DNA of 44,699 nt, taken from NCBI RefSeq assembly GCF_023716945.1, contig NZ_JAMQQF010000009.1, positions 1 to 44,699 of the forward strand, in the 5' to 3' direction. The DNA comes from Frankia sp. AiPs1. Lineage in GTDB: Bacteria > Actinomycetota > Actinomycetes > Frankiales > Frankiaceae. Below, piece by piece: positions 8,626-16,437 of the stretch (positions are counted from its first letter, which is position 1; each line of letters begins with the position of its first letter). Under the pieces are notes generated by a model. The model was not told the DNA's origin. It saw only the letters and a list, made by a program, of their open reading frames with translations, and did not search any database. Position numbers and translations under genes: made by a program.

Positions 8626-9633
8626 CTAGCCCTTCAGGCCGGCGAGGATGCGGGAGATCACCTCGGGGGTGATGGGGGCGGGTGAGTAGAAGCTCACCCG
8701 GTCGGCGATGTCGCCGACGCGGGCCCGGATCTGCTTCGGGATGTCCTCCGGGGTGCCCCGCGCCGTGAAGACCTCCAGCACCTCCTCGGTGACGAGTGAG
8801 CCGAGGTCCTGCCAGCGGCCGTCGCGGGTCAGCTCGTAGAGGTCACGCTGCAGGCTGCCCCAGCCGTGCAGTTCCAGGACCGCGCTGTAGGCGGGGGTGG
8901 AGGCGTAGAAGGCGAAGTGCTGACGCAGCTTCTTCTCCGACTCGGCCAGCTCCTGCTCGGTGTCACCGGTGGCGATGAGGGTCGGAAAGGTCAGCTCGAC
9001 GTCCGAGCGCTTGCGCCCGGCCCGCGCCAGGCCTCGCTCGAGCGCCGGCAGGGTCACCTCACGCACGAACCGCTCGGAGGAAAGGCCGTGTAGCAGGATC
9101 CCGTCGGAGACCTCGCCGGCGACCTCGGTCATCCGCGGACCGAGCGCGGCGAGCTGGATGCGCGGCGTCCCGTACGGGTTGGGCCCCGGGTTGAAAAACG
9201 GCGTCATGAGGGTGTGCTGGTAGAACTCGCCCTGGAAGTCCAGGCGCTCGCCGTCGTTCCAGCACCGCCAGATTGCCTGGATGGCCAGGACGATCTCCCG
9301 CATCCGCTTGGCCGGCTCGGACCACACGGCGCTGAAGCGCTTCTCGATATGCGGCTTGACCTGCGATCCGAGCCCGAGGACGAAGCGCCCCTTGCTGATG
9401 GTGTGCAGGTCGTTGGCGACCATCGCCAGGTGCATGGGGCTGCGCGGGAAGGCAACGGCCACACCGGTACGGATCATGACGTGCTCGGTCGCCTGTGCCG
9501 CCAGGACCACGGGCAGGAACGGGTCGTGCGCGGTCTCCGGGACGTACAGCGCGTCGTAGCCCAGGGACTCGAGTTCGCGTGATCGGCTGGCGATGTCGTC
9601 AAGATCGGCCCACAGACCAACGTCGACCTTCAC
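8626..9633 (-). CDS. LLM-class (probably F420-dependent) oxidoreductase
   Basis: 335 residues of the luciferase-like TIM-barrel family: SLGYDALYVPETAHDPFLP, TGVAVAFPRSPMHLA, KGRFVLGLGSQVKPHIEKRF, RMREIVLAIQAIWRCW, and GDIADRVSFYSPAPI near the end. It most resembles actinobacterial 'TIGR03617 F420-dependent' proteins. Two GTG codons compete. The one at 9639 abuts the AAGGAG ribosome site, while the one at 9633 sits 5 bases past it, so 9633 is preferred. It is divergent from the acyl-CoA dehydrogenase gene at 9884 across an AT-rich promoter with an AGATGATT motif. Cofactor preference and substrate are inferred from family only. Confidence 0.9.
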   Translation of the reverse strand: MKVDVGLWADLDDIASRSRELESLGYDALYVPETAHDPFLPVVLAAQATEHVMIRTGVAVAFPRSPMHLAMVANDLHTISKGRFVLGLGSQVKPHIEKRFSAVWSEPAKRMREIVLAIQAIWRCWNDGERLDFQGEFYQHTLMTPFFNPGPNPYGTPRIQLAALGPRMTEVAGEVSDGILLHGLSSERFVREVTLPALERGLARAGRKRSDVELTFPTLIATGDTEQELAESEKKLRQHFAFYASTPAYSAVLELHGWGSLQRDLYELTRDGRWQDLGSLVTEEVLEVFTARGTPEDIPKQIRARVGDIADRVSFYSPAPITPEVISRILAGLKG

Positions 9634-9639
9634 GTCCAC

Positions 9640-9883
9640 TCCTTAAGTTGGATCAGATAGATGATTTGAGTAAGCTACCTCAATAGTCGCTATCATGGCA
9701 GCGACGCGATCGGTCGGCTGCATCACTGGCCGGCCCGCGGCCCGGCAGCGGCCCGCGACCTGGCAGCGGCCCGCGACCGATCGGCCTGCCGGGCCGTCCC
9801 GTGCCGCGAGCGCCACCGGGCCGAACGGCGTTTGCTGGTTGAGGGCGTGCCTGCGGCGCCCCAGGATCGAGAGGAGACCGCCC
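9640..9883. promoter_or_regulatory. Divergent promoter region between LLM and acyl-CoA dehydrogenase genes
   Basis: The first ~55 bases are AT-rich and carry AGATGATT (9659-9666), an octamer nearly identical to motifs at 34766, 40614 and (reverse) 13942. After that come imperfect repeats of CGGCAGCGGCCCGCGACC. An in-frame upstream start at 9695 for the dehydrogenase exists but encodes unconserved sequence. Confidence 0.5.
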
Positions 9884-11002
9884 GTGCTTCCGGGTGTGAC
9901 AGCGGACCAGAGACTGTTCGCCGAGACGGCCGAGCGCTTCATCAGGTCGACCTGCCCCGTCTCGACGGTGCGCCGGGTGGCACAGCAGGAGGTGCAGCTC
10001 GACGTCGGCTACTTCACCGAGATCGGCGAGCTGGGCTGGCTGGCCCTGTTCGTGCCCGAGGAGCACGGCGGCGGCAGCCCGTCCGGTCACCCGGTCCTCG
10101 ACGCCGGCCTCATCGCCGAGCAGCGCGGCCGCTACCTGCAGCCCGGGGGCGTCGTCGGGTCGAACGTGGCGGCGCTGGCGATCACGCTCGGCGGCACCGG
10201 CGAGCAGCGCGCCCTGCTCGACGACCTCGCCGGCGGCAAGGCCCTCGCGGCCTGGGCGCTCGGCGATCCGGTGGGTGGCTGGGAGGCCTCCGCCGGCGTC
10301 GAGGTCCGCCGCGACGGCGCCGGCTTCGTCCTGTCCGGCACCAAGGGCCTCGTCCAGGACGCCCACCTGGCCGGCTGGTTCCTCATCAGCGCCGCGGTGG
10401 ACGGCCGCCCGGCGCTGTTCCTGCTGCCCGGCGACGCCCCCGGGCTGAGCGTCGAACCGCTGGCCGGGCTCGATCTGACCCACCGGTACGCCGAGGTGGT
10501 CCTGCGCGACGTCGCCGTGCCCGCCTCCGCGGTGGTCGGGCAGATCGGCGACGGCGACCTCGGCGAGCGGCTGCTGCAGGTCGCCACGGTGCTGACGGTC
10601 GCCGAGATGGTGGGCGCGATCGGCGCGCTGTTCGCGATGACACTGGAGCACGCCCGCAGCCGCGCGGCCTTCGGCCGGGTGATCGGCTCCTTCCAGGCGG
10701 TGAAACACCAGCTCGCCGACCTCAGCCTCGCGGTGGAGTGCAGCCATGCCATCGCCACGGGAGCGCTCACCGCCGTGCAGGAGCAGGCGCCGGACGCCGG
10801 GGAGCTGGCCAGTGCGGCCAAGGCGTTCGTCGGCGACGCCGCGATCGACGTCTCGCAGGGCTGCCTGCAGCTGCACGGCGGCATCGGCTACACCTGGGAG
10901 CACGACCTGCACCTCTACCTGCGCCGGCTGGCGACCGACCGGGTCGTCTTCGGCGACCCTGCCTGGCACCGCGAGCGCATCTGTCGGCTGCACGGCCTGT
11001 GA
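9884..11002 (+). CDS. Acyl-CoA dehydrogenase, FadE28-like half of a probable heteromer
   Basis: 372 residues. GTG start at 9884 with GAGGAG 7 bases ahead. N-terminal helical domain, a mid beta-domain (VEVRRDGAGFVLSGTKGLVQ) that is shorter in FAD contacts than usual, then LEHARSRAAFGRVIGSFQAV and a C-terminal HGGIGYTWEHDLHLYLRR containing the likely catalytic Glu. This Glu-bearing C-terminus without the usual GGTNE tail is typical of one half of the alpha2beta2 dehydrogenases known from mycobacterial steroid side-chain catabolism. The next gene (11113) supplies the complementary type. Substrate unknown. Confidence 0.88.
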   Translation: MLPGVTADQRLFAETAERFIRSTCPVSTVRRVAQQEVQLDVGYFTEIGELGWLALFVPEEHGGGSPSGHPVLDAGLIAEQRGRYLQPGGVVGSNVAALAITLGGTGEQRALLDDLAGGKALAAWALGDPVGGWEASAGVEVRRDGAGFVLSGTKGLVQDAHLAGWFLISAAVDGRPALFLLPGDAPGLSVEPLAGLDLTHRYAEVVLRDVAVPASAVVGQIGDGDLGERLLQVATVLTVAEMVGAIGALFAMTLEHARSRAAFGRVIGSFQAVKHQLADLSLAVECSHAIATGALTAVQEQAPDAGELASAAKAFVGDAAIDVSQGCLQLHGGIGYTWEHDLHLYLRRLATDRVVFGDPAWHRERICRLHGL

Positions 11003-11112
11003 ACGAGCCGCCGGCCGGCAGGAGAGACAGGAGAGAGCTGCCAGGCCGGTGACGCCGCCGGGCAGAGAGAGCGACGACCGATGAGCACACCCCGACGACC
11101 GGAGGGAAGGCG

Positions 11113-12543
11113 ATGAGTGGACAGGCGGCCGAGGGCCAGGCAGCGGGCGGGCAGGCGGCAGACGGGCAGGCGACGGGCAGGCAGACAGCAGACGGCCGCA
11201 CAGCCGGCGGCCAGGCGACGGGCGGCCAGACAGCAGGCGGCCAGACAGCAGGCAGGCAGGCAGCAGGCAGGCAGGCAGCAGGCGGCCAGACAGCGGGCGA
11301 GGCGACGGGGCCCGGTCTCGACGGCTACCGGCGTGAGGTGCGGGCGTGGCTCGCGGCGAACCTGGATCCCAGGGACGACGACGCCCCGGCCCGCCTGCGC
11401 GGCGGCGACGCCGCCAACCTTTCCCCCGAGCGGGTCGCCCAGCAACGGGACCTGCAGCGCCGCATCTACGAGGGCGGGTACGCGGGCATCACCTGGCCGG
11501 CCGAGTTCGGCGGGCAGGGCCTCACCCCCGCGCACGAGGAGGTCTTCGCACAGGAGAGCCGCGGCTACGTCGTGGCGGACCTGGGCATCGCCGGGCTGAC
11601 GACCACCCGGGTCTGCGGGCCGACGATCCTCGCCCACGGCACCGACGAGTTCCGCCGCACCCACATCCCCCGGATGCTCTCCGGTGAGGAGATCTGGGTG
11701 CAGCTGTTCTCCGAGCCCGGCGCGGGTTCCGACCTCGCCGGGGTGTCGACCCGGGCCACCCGCACCGACGCGGACGACTGGGTGCTCAACGGGTCGAAGG
11801 TGTGGACCAGCGGCGCCTACTACGCCGACTACGGCCTGTGCCTGGCCCGGACCGACCCGACCGTCCCGAAGCACCGCGGGTTGACCTGGTTCGGAGTGCC
11901 GCTGACCAGTGACGGCGTGACGATCCGGCCGATCCGGGAGATCAACGGCAGCTCGGAGTTCTGCGAGGAGTTCTTCGACGACGTGGTCGTCTCCGACGCC
12001 AACCGGATCGGCGCCGTCGGCGACGGCTGGACGGTCGCCCGCACGATGATGGTCTTCGAGCGCCTCGGCGGCGACCCCGACGAGGCGCCCCGCCACGCCG
12101 GCGCCCGCGAGCTCGCCCCCGACCTCGTCGCCCTGGCCCGGCGGGTGGGCCGCCAGGGCGACCCGGTGACCCGCCAACTCATCGCCCGCGCCCACGTCAT
12201 CGACGTCGTCAAGGAGCAGCTCGACGCCTACGTCGCCGCCCAGGCCGAGTCGGGGACGGCCAACCCGAACCTGGGGTCCTACTCCAAGCTCGCCGCCGGC
12301 ACGCTCAACCCGGTCCGGGCGTCGATCGGCCTGGAGATCGCCGCCGCCGCCGGCGTCGCCTGGCATCCGCAGGACACCGAGGCGTCGACGACGGCGCTGA
12401 ACTACCTCAACGGCCGGATCCTGGCCATCGCCGGCGGCACCAACGAGATGCAGCGCAACGGGATCAGCGAGCGGATCCTCGGGCTGCCCCGGGAACCCGC
12501 CCACGACCTCGACCGCCCCTTCAACGAGCTGCGCCACAACTGA
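11113..12543 (+). CDS. Acyl-CoA dehydrogenase, FadE29-like partner, with repeat-encoded N-terminal tail
   Basis: 476 residues. The ATG at 11113 follows GGAGGGAAGGCG. The first ~62 residues are a low-complexity Gly/Gln/Ala/Thr tail (GGQTAG-type repeats from 15-bp-like units) with no family counterpart. The enzyme proper starts at YRREVRAWLAANLD, with ITWPAEFGGQGL, FSEPGAGSDLAGVSTRA, NGSKVWTSGAYYADYGLCLA and the C-terminal GGTNEMQRNGISERILGLPR that contacts FAD. It probably pairs with the product of 9884. The tail would be disordered. A ribosome site directly ahead of the tail argues it is really made. Confidence 0.9.
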   Translation: MSGQAAEGQAAGGQAADGQATGRQTADGRTAGGQATGGQTAGGQTAGRQAAGRQAAGGQTAGEATGPGLDGYRREVRAWLAANLDPRDDDAPARLRGGDAANLSPERVAQQRDLQRRIYEGGYAGITWPAEFGGQGLTPAHEEVFAQESRGYVVADLGIAGLTTTRVCGPTILAHGTDEFRRTHIPRMLSGEEIWVQLFSEPGAGSDLAGVSTRATRTDADDWVLNGSKVWTSGAYYADYGLCLARTDPTVPKHRGLTWFGVPLTSDGVTIRPIREINGSSEFCEEFFDDVVVSDANRIGAVGDGWTVARTMMVFERLGGDPDEAPRHAGARELAPDLVALARRVGRQGDPVTRQLIARAHVIDVVKEQLDAYVAAQAESGTANPNLGSYSKLAAGTLNPVRASIGLEIAAAAGVAWHPQDTEASTTALNYLNGRILAIAGGTNEMQRNGISERILGLPREPAHDLDRPFNELRHN

Positions 12544-12562
12544 CCCACCGACTGGCTGACCC

Positions 12563-12580
12563 GCTGGCTGTCTAGCCAGC
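12563..12580 (+). terminator. Hairpin after the acyl-CoA dehydrogenase gene
   Basis: GCTGGCT pairs with AGCCAGC around a GTCT loop, starting 20 bases after the stop at 12543 and between convergent genes. No U-tract follows, as is common in high-G+C actinomycetes. Confidence 0.5.
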
Positions 12581-12612
12581 CGGCTGGCAGACCCATCGAC
12601 CGGCCAACCCAC

Positions 12613-12710
12613 CCGCCGGATGAACCACCGACTGTCTAGTCCACCGGCCGGATGAACCACCCGCCGGATGAACCACCCGCCGGATGAACCACCGGCTGTC
12701 TAGCCCGCCG
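12613..12710. repeat. 16-bp tandem repeat between convergent genes
   Basis: Copies of CCGCCGGATGAACCAC, two of them directly adjacent at 12661-12692, are interspersed with near-copies of GACTGTCTAG. They lie between the stop codons of the genes ending at 12543 and 12737. Non-coding. Confidence 0.8.
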
Positions 12711-12736
12711 GCCGGCTGAAACAGGTCGTCGGCCGC

Positions 12737-13882
12737 TCAGCCCAGGTGCATCGAGCGGCCGATGATCTCCTTCATGATCTCGTTGGAGCCGCCGAGGATC
12801 CGGCTGATCCGGCTGTCCCGATACATCCGAGCGATCGGGTACTCGTTCATCCAGCCGTAGCCGCCGTGCAGCTGCACCCCGGCGTCCACGGCGGCGTCCT
12901 CCAGTTCGGTGGCGCACAGCTTCGCCGCCGCCGCCTCGACCCCGGTCAGCTCGCCGGTGACCAACGCGGCCAGGCAGGCGTCGACGAAAGACCGTGCCAT
13001 CAGCGCGCGGGCCTGCAGGTCGGCGAGGACGAAACGGGTGTTCTGGAAGCTGCCGATCGGCTTGCCGAACGCCTTGCGCTCGCGGACGTAGGTGGTCGTG
13101 AGCTCGAGTGCGCGAAAGACGTTCTGCACCGAGGAGATCGCGATCGACAGCCGTTCCTTCGCCAGGTTGCGCATCAGGTAGTGCAGGCCCTCGTTCTCCT
13201 CGCCGAGCAGGTTGGCGGCCGGGACGCGGGCGTCGGTGAAGAACAGCTCGGCGGTGTCCTGCGAGCGGGCGCCGACCTTGTCCAGGCGGCGGCCACGCTC
13301 GAAACCGGGGGTGTCGCGCTCGACGACGATGAGGCTGATCCCCTGCTCGCCGTCCGCGCGAGTCGTCTTCGCGCACAGCACCACCAGGTCGGCGAGGATG
13401 CCGTTGCTGATGAACGTCTTGGACCCGTTGATGACGTAGTGGTCGCCGTCGCGCACCGCGGTGGTACGCATGCCCCGCAGGTCGCTGCCGGCGACGGGCT
13501 CGGTCATCGCGATCGCCGTGATCAGCTCGCCGCGGACGTAGCCGGGCAGCCAGCGCGCCTTCTGCTCGTCGGTCGTCAGCTCCAGCAGGTACGGGCCGAT
13601 CAGGTCGTTGTGCAGCTGGATGGCGAACCCGCCGATGCCGGCGGTGGCGAACTCCTCGGCGACGACGGCACCGTAGCGAGGGTCGTCGATGCCCGCGCCG
13701 CCGTACTGCTCGGGCACGGCCGGGCCGAGCAGGCCCACCTCACCGGCCCGCAGCCAGGCGGTCCGGTCGACGATGCCCTCGGCTTCCCACCGGTCGTTGT
13801 GCGGCAGGCACTCCTTCTCGACGAAGGTGCGGGCCAGCCGGCGGTACTCCTCGTGGTCGGGGGTGAAGACGGAACGCTGCAT
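12737..13882 (-). CDS. Acyl-CoA dehydrogenase (self-contained type)
   Basis: 381 residues with all classical parts in one chain: FTPDHEEYRRLARTFVEKE, VPEQYGGAGIDDPRYGAVV, AIAMTEPVAGSDLRGMRTTA, INGSKTFISNGILADLVVL, YVRERKAFGKPIGSFQNTRF, and the C-terminal GGYGWMNEYPIARMYRDSR to GGSNEIMKEIIGR. Probably a homotetramer of the long/branched-chain group. The ATG at 13882 has GGAGG 7 bases ahead. An upstream in-frame start at 13918 adds only unconserved residues. It is divergent from the acyl-CoA ligase gene. Confidence 0.93.
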   Translation of the reverse strand: MQRSVFTPDHEEYRRLARTFVEKECLPHNDRWEAEGIVDRTAWLRAGEVGLLGPAVPEQYGGAGIDDPRYGAVVAEEFATAGIGGFAIQLHNDLIGPYLLELTTDEQKARWLPGYVRGELITAIAMTEPVAGSDLRGMRTTAVRDGDHYVINGSKTFISNGILADLVVLCAKTTRADGEQGISLIVVERDTPGFERGRRLDKVGARSQDTAELFFTDARVPAANLLGEENEGLHYLMRNLAKERLSIAISSVQNVFRALELTTTYVRERKAFGKPIGSFQNTRFVLADLQARALMARSFVDACLAALVTGELTGVEAAAAKLCATELEDAAVDAGVQLHGGYGWMNEYPIARMYRDSRISRILGGSNEIMKEIIGRSMHLG

Positions 13883-13992
13883 CTCGTGACCTCCGCGGGG
13901 ATCGTCTGGCAGCATCACAGGGCAGACGGTAAGGAGAATCTAATCATCTGAAGGATATAGCTTGTACAGGTGATGGCAGTTACAGTGCAGCC
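13883..13992. promoter_or_regulatory. Divergent promoter between acyl-CoA dehydrogenase and ligase genes
   Basis: A short AT-rich island containing AATCATCT (13942-13949, the reverse complement of AGATGATT) and a TATAGCTT sequence that could be part of a -10 element. The same octamer core recurs at 9659, 34766 and 40614. Confidence 0.45.
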
Positions 13993-15726
13993 ATGACCGG
14001 TCCCCTGCGCCGCGCTCCCGCGAACGCCCACTGGTACGCCGCCGGGCTGCACACCTCCCAGACCCTGGTCGACGCGTTACAGGACGGCGCCGCACGGCAC
14101 CCCCAGTCGTTGATGATCTTCGATTCGGAGACGCATCCGGCGTCGGCCAGGCTGATCGACATCCACCGCCGCGGCGCCCGCCTCGCCGGCGCGTTCGCCC
14201 GGCTCGGGCTGCGGCGCGGCGACGTGATCGCCTGCCAGGTCCCCAACTGGCTGGAGGGCGCGATCGTCTATCACGCGGCGATCTCGCTGGGGCTGGTCCT
14301 GGTGCCCGTCGTGCACATCTACGGGCCGGTCGAGGTCGGCTACATCCTGCGGCAGTCGGGCGCGCGGGCGCTGGTCATGCCCGACCGCTGGCGCTCCATC
14401 GACTACCTCGACCGCTTTGCCGCGGTCGGCGACTGCCCCGCCCTGGAACATGTGATCACCATCGGTGAGCGGACGGCGCCGGGCGGGGTCACCCTGGCGG
14501 CGCTGGAGGCGCTCGACGCCGACCCGCCGGCGCCGCAGGACCCGCACGCCGACGACGTCTGCATGGTCATCTACACCTCGGGCACCACCAGCGCCCCCAA
14601 GGGCGTGCAGCACACCCACAACACCCTGCTCGCCGAGATGCGCGCGCTGGCCCGCGCCGACGCCGGCACCCCGGACGCGGTGCACCTCTCGCCGTTCCCC
14701 GCCGGGCACATGGGCGGCGTCCTGCTGCTCGGCCGGGCGTTCCTGTCGGGCCGCACGAGCATCCTCGTCGACTCGTGGAACACCGCACGCGTCGCGCAGG
14801 TCATCCGCGAACGCGAGGTGAGCTGGCTCGGGGCGACCCCGTTCTTCCTGAGCAGCCTGCTCGCCGACGTCCGCGACACCGGCACGCCGATGCCGTCGCT
14901 CGACGAGATCCACCTTGGCGGCGCCGGCGTCCCGCCGGAGCTCGTCCTGGCCGCCGAGGCCGCCGGCTGGCGGGCGTTCCGCTCCTACGGCTCCACCGAG
15001 CACCCGACGGTGACGGTGTCCACGGTGGCGGACCCCGTCGAGGTGCGCGCCTACACCGACGGCGTCGCCTTCGGTGCCAACCTCATCCGGATCGTCGACG
15101 ACGACGGCCGGGACCTGCCCCCCGGCACCCCCGGCGAGATCGTGACCCTCGGCCCGGAACTGTTCGTCGGCTACACCGACCCCGCGCTCAACGCCGAGGC
15201 GTTCCTCGACGGCGGCTGGTTTCGCACCGGCGACATCGGCACCCTCGACGAGGCCGGCCACCTCACCATCGTCGACCGGAAGAAGGACATCATCATCCGC
15301 GGCGGGGAGAACATCTCCTCCACCGAGGTCGAGGGCGTCCTGCTGCGCCACCCGGCGATCGTCGAGGCCGCGGTGACCGCGATGCCCGACCCGCTCTACG
15401 GCGAGCGGGTCTGCGCGTTCGTCCTGCTCGAACCCGGCCGCGAGCTCACCCTCGGCGACCTCATCGAGCACTTCGTCGCCATCGGGGTGGCCAAGCACAA
15501 GACCCCCGAACGTCTCGAGATCGTCACCGAACTGCCCCGCACCGCGGCCGGCAAGGTCCGCAAGGCCGACCTGCGCGCCCGCCTGCGCGCCCCCGCCCCT
15601 GCCCCTGCCCCTGCCCCCGGCGTGCCTGGCTCCCCCGGCGTGCCCGACGGTTCCGGCGCGCCCGGGGCGCCTGATGTGGTCGACGCGCACCGAGACGGCC
15701 AGGGCTCCCAGCGCGCGGGCATCTGA
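13993..15726 (+). CDS. Acyl-CoA ligase (AMP-forming)
   Basis: Adenylates a carboxylic acid and transfers it to CoA. 577 residues with all ANL motifs: YTSGTTSAPKG (about 194), YGSTEHPT (about 334), WFRTGDIG (about 411), DRKKDIIIRGGENISSTEVE (about 430), and the C-terminal catalytic Lys in PRTAAGKVRKADL. The closest type is the FadD-like group that activates fatty, cyclic or aromatic acids. The last ~45 residues are a repeat-encoded Pro/Ala/Gly tail (APAPAPAPAPGVPGSPG) after the normal end of the domain. The ATG lacks a strong ribosome site. It is likely the entry enzyme for the neighbouring dehydrogenases. Confidence 0.92.
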   Translation: MTGPLRRAPANAHWYAAGLHTSQTLVDALQDGAARHPQSLMIFDSETHPASARLIDIHRRGARLAGAFARLGLRRGDVIACQVPNWLEGAIVYHAAISLGLVLVPVVHIYGPVEVGYILRQSGARALVMPDRWRSIDYLDRFAAVGDCPALEHVITIGERTAPGGVTLAALEALDADPPAPQDPHADDVCMVIYTSGTTSAPKGVQHTHNTLLAEMRALARADAGTPDAVHLSPFPAGHMGGVLLLGRAFLSGRTSILVDSWNTARVAQVIREREVSWLGATPFFLSSLLADVRDTGTPMPSLDEIHLGGAGVPPELVLAAEAAGWRAFRSYGSTEHPTVTVSTVADPVEVRAYTDGVAFGANLIRIVDDDGRDLPPGTPGEIVTLGPELFVGYTDPALNAEAFLDGGWFRTGDIGTLDEAGHLTIVDRKKDIIIRGGENISSTEVEGVLLRHPAIVEAAVTAMPDPLYGERVCAFVLLEPGRELTLGDLIEHFVAIGVAKHKTPERLEIVTELPRTAAGKVRKADLRARLRAPAPAPAPAPGVPGSPGVPDGSGAPGAPDVVDAHRDGQGSQRAGI

Positions 15727-15747
15727 GGAGTTGGGCGGACCGACGCG

Positions 15748-16437
15748 ATGGTCCACGGACTCGACCGCGGCGAGCGCGCCGCGCTGATCGTCAGCGAGTG
15801 CCTGCGTGGCACCCTCGACCCCGAGCTCGCGATCTTCGCCGGGCTGGCCGAGCAGGCCGCCGAACGCGGCATCCTCGCGCGCATCGCCGCGCTCGCCGCG
15901 GACTTCCGCGCGCTCGGGCTGCCGGTCGTGCACATCCACGTGGCGCACCGGCCGGACTTCGGCGCGTTCAGCGACACCAACCCGGTGTCGGCGAAGGTGC
16001 GCCGCGAACGGCGGGTGCTCGCCGCCACCCCGCAGGCCTCGCCGATGCCCCAGGTCGCGCCCCAGCCCGGCGACTACGTCAGCACCCGCCGCTCGGGCCT
16101 GGCGATGTGGTACGGCACCGACCTCGACTCCACCCTGCGTAACCTGCGGATCGAGACAGTCGTCCTGACCGGCGTGTCGACGAATGTGGCGCTGCTCGCC
16201 GGCGCCCTCGGCGCGACCGACCGCGGCTACCGCAGCGTGCTCGTCGAGGACGCCGCGGCCGGCGCGAGCGTCGAGTCGCACACCTGGATCGTCGCCAACC
16301 TGCTGCGCCTGCTGTCGACGATCGCGCGTGCCGGCGAGGTCCACGCCGACCTCGCCCGCCGCGGGGCCGCCGCGACGACCACGCCCCCGCGCCCTTGGCT
16401 CAACACCCACCCTGAGGATGACTCCCGACCGAGGTGA
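15748..16437 (+). CDS. Isochorismatase-fold protein lacking the usual catalytic Cys
   Basis: 229 residues of the isochorismatase/cysteine-hydrolase fold: RAALIVSECLRGTLDP at the start, PVVHIHVAHRPDFG, SGLAMWYGTDLDSTLRN, and VVLTGVSTNVALLAGALGAT. In the family, a strand-end Asp and a Cys in TG-x-x-T-x-x-C act together. Here the Asp position reads S/E and the Cys position reads Ala, so ordinary amidase or isochorismatase chemistry is unlikely. It may be a binding or regulatory homologue, or use other chemistry. It starts 21 bases after the ligase and is probably in the same operon. Its last 38 bases overlap the convergent HNH gene. Confidence 0.78.
   Translation: MVHGLDRGERAALIVSECLRGTLDPELAIFAGLAEQAAERGILARIAALAADFRALGLPVVHIHVAHRPDFGAFSDTNPVSAKVRRERRVLAATPQASPMPQVAPQPGDYVSTRRSGLAMWYGTDLDSTLRNLRIETVVLTGVSTNVALLAGALGATDRGYRSVLVEDAAAGASVESHTWIVANLLRLLSTIARAGEVHADLARRGAAATTTPPRPWLNTHPEDDSRPR

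Noticed and set aside
8230-8629. Small frames on both strands across the 18-bp array
   Set aside because: Repeat without stops in several frames; peptides such as FASSAAF and LLAKSPL have no conserved counterpart.
9695-9883. Extended N-terminus for the acyl-CoA dehydrogenase at 9884
   Set aside because: Extra residues are Arg/Pro/Ala-rich, unconserved and run through promoter DNA. The GTG at 9884 has a proper ribosome site.
10915-12660. Minus-strand frame with CLPACCLAAC-type repeats
   Set aside because: Shadow of the acyl-CoA dehydrogenase and its repeat-encoded tail.
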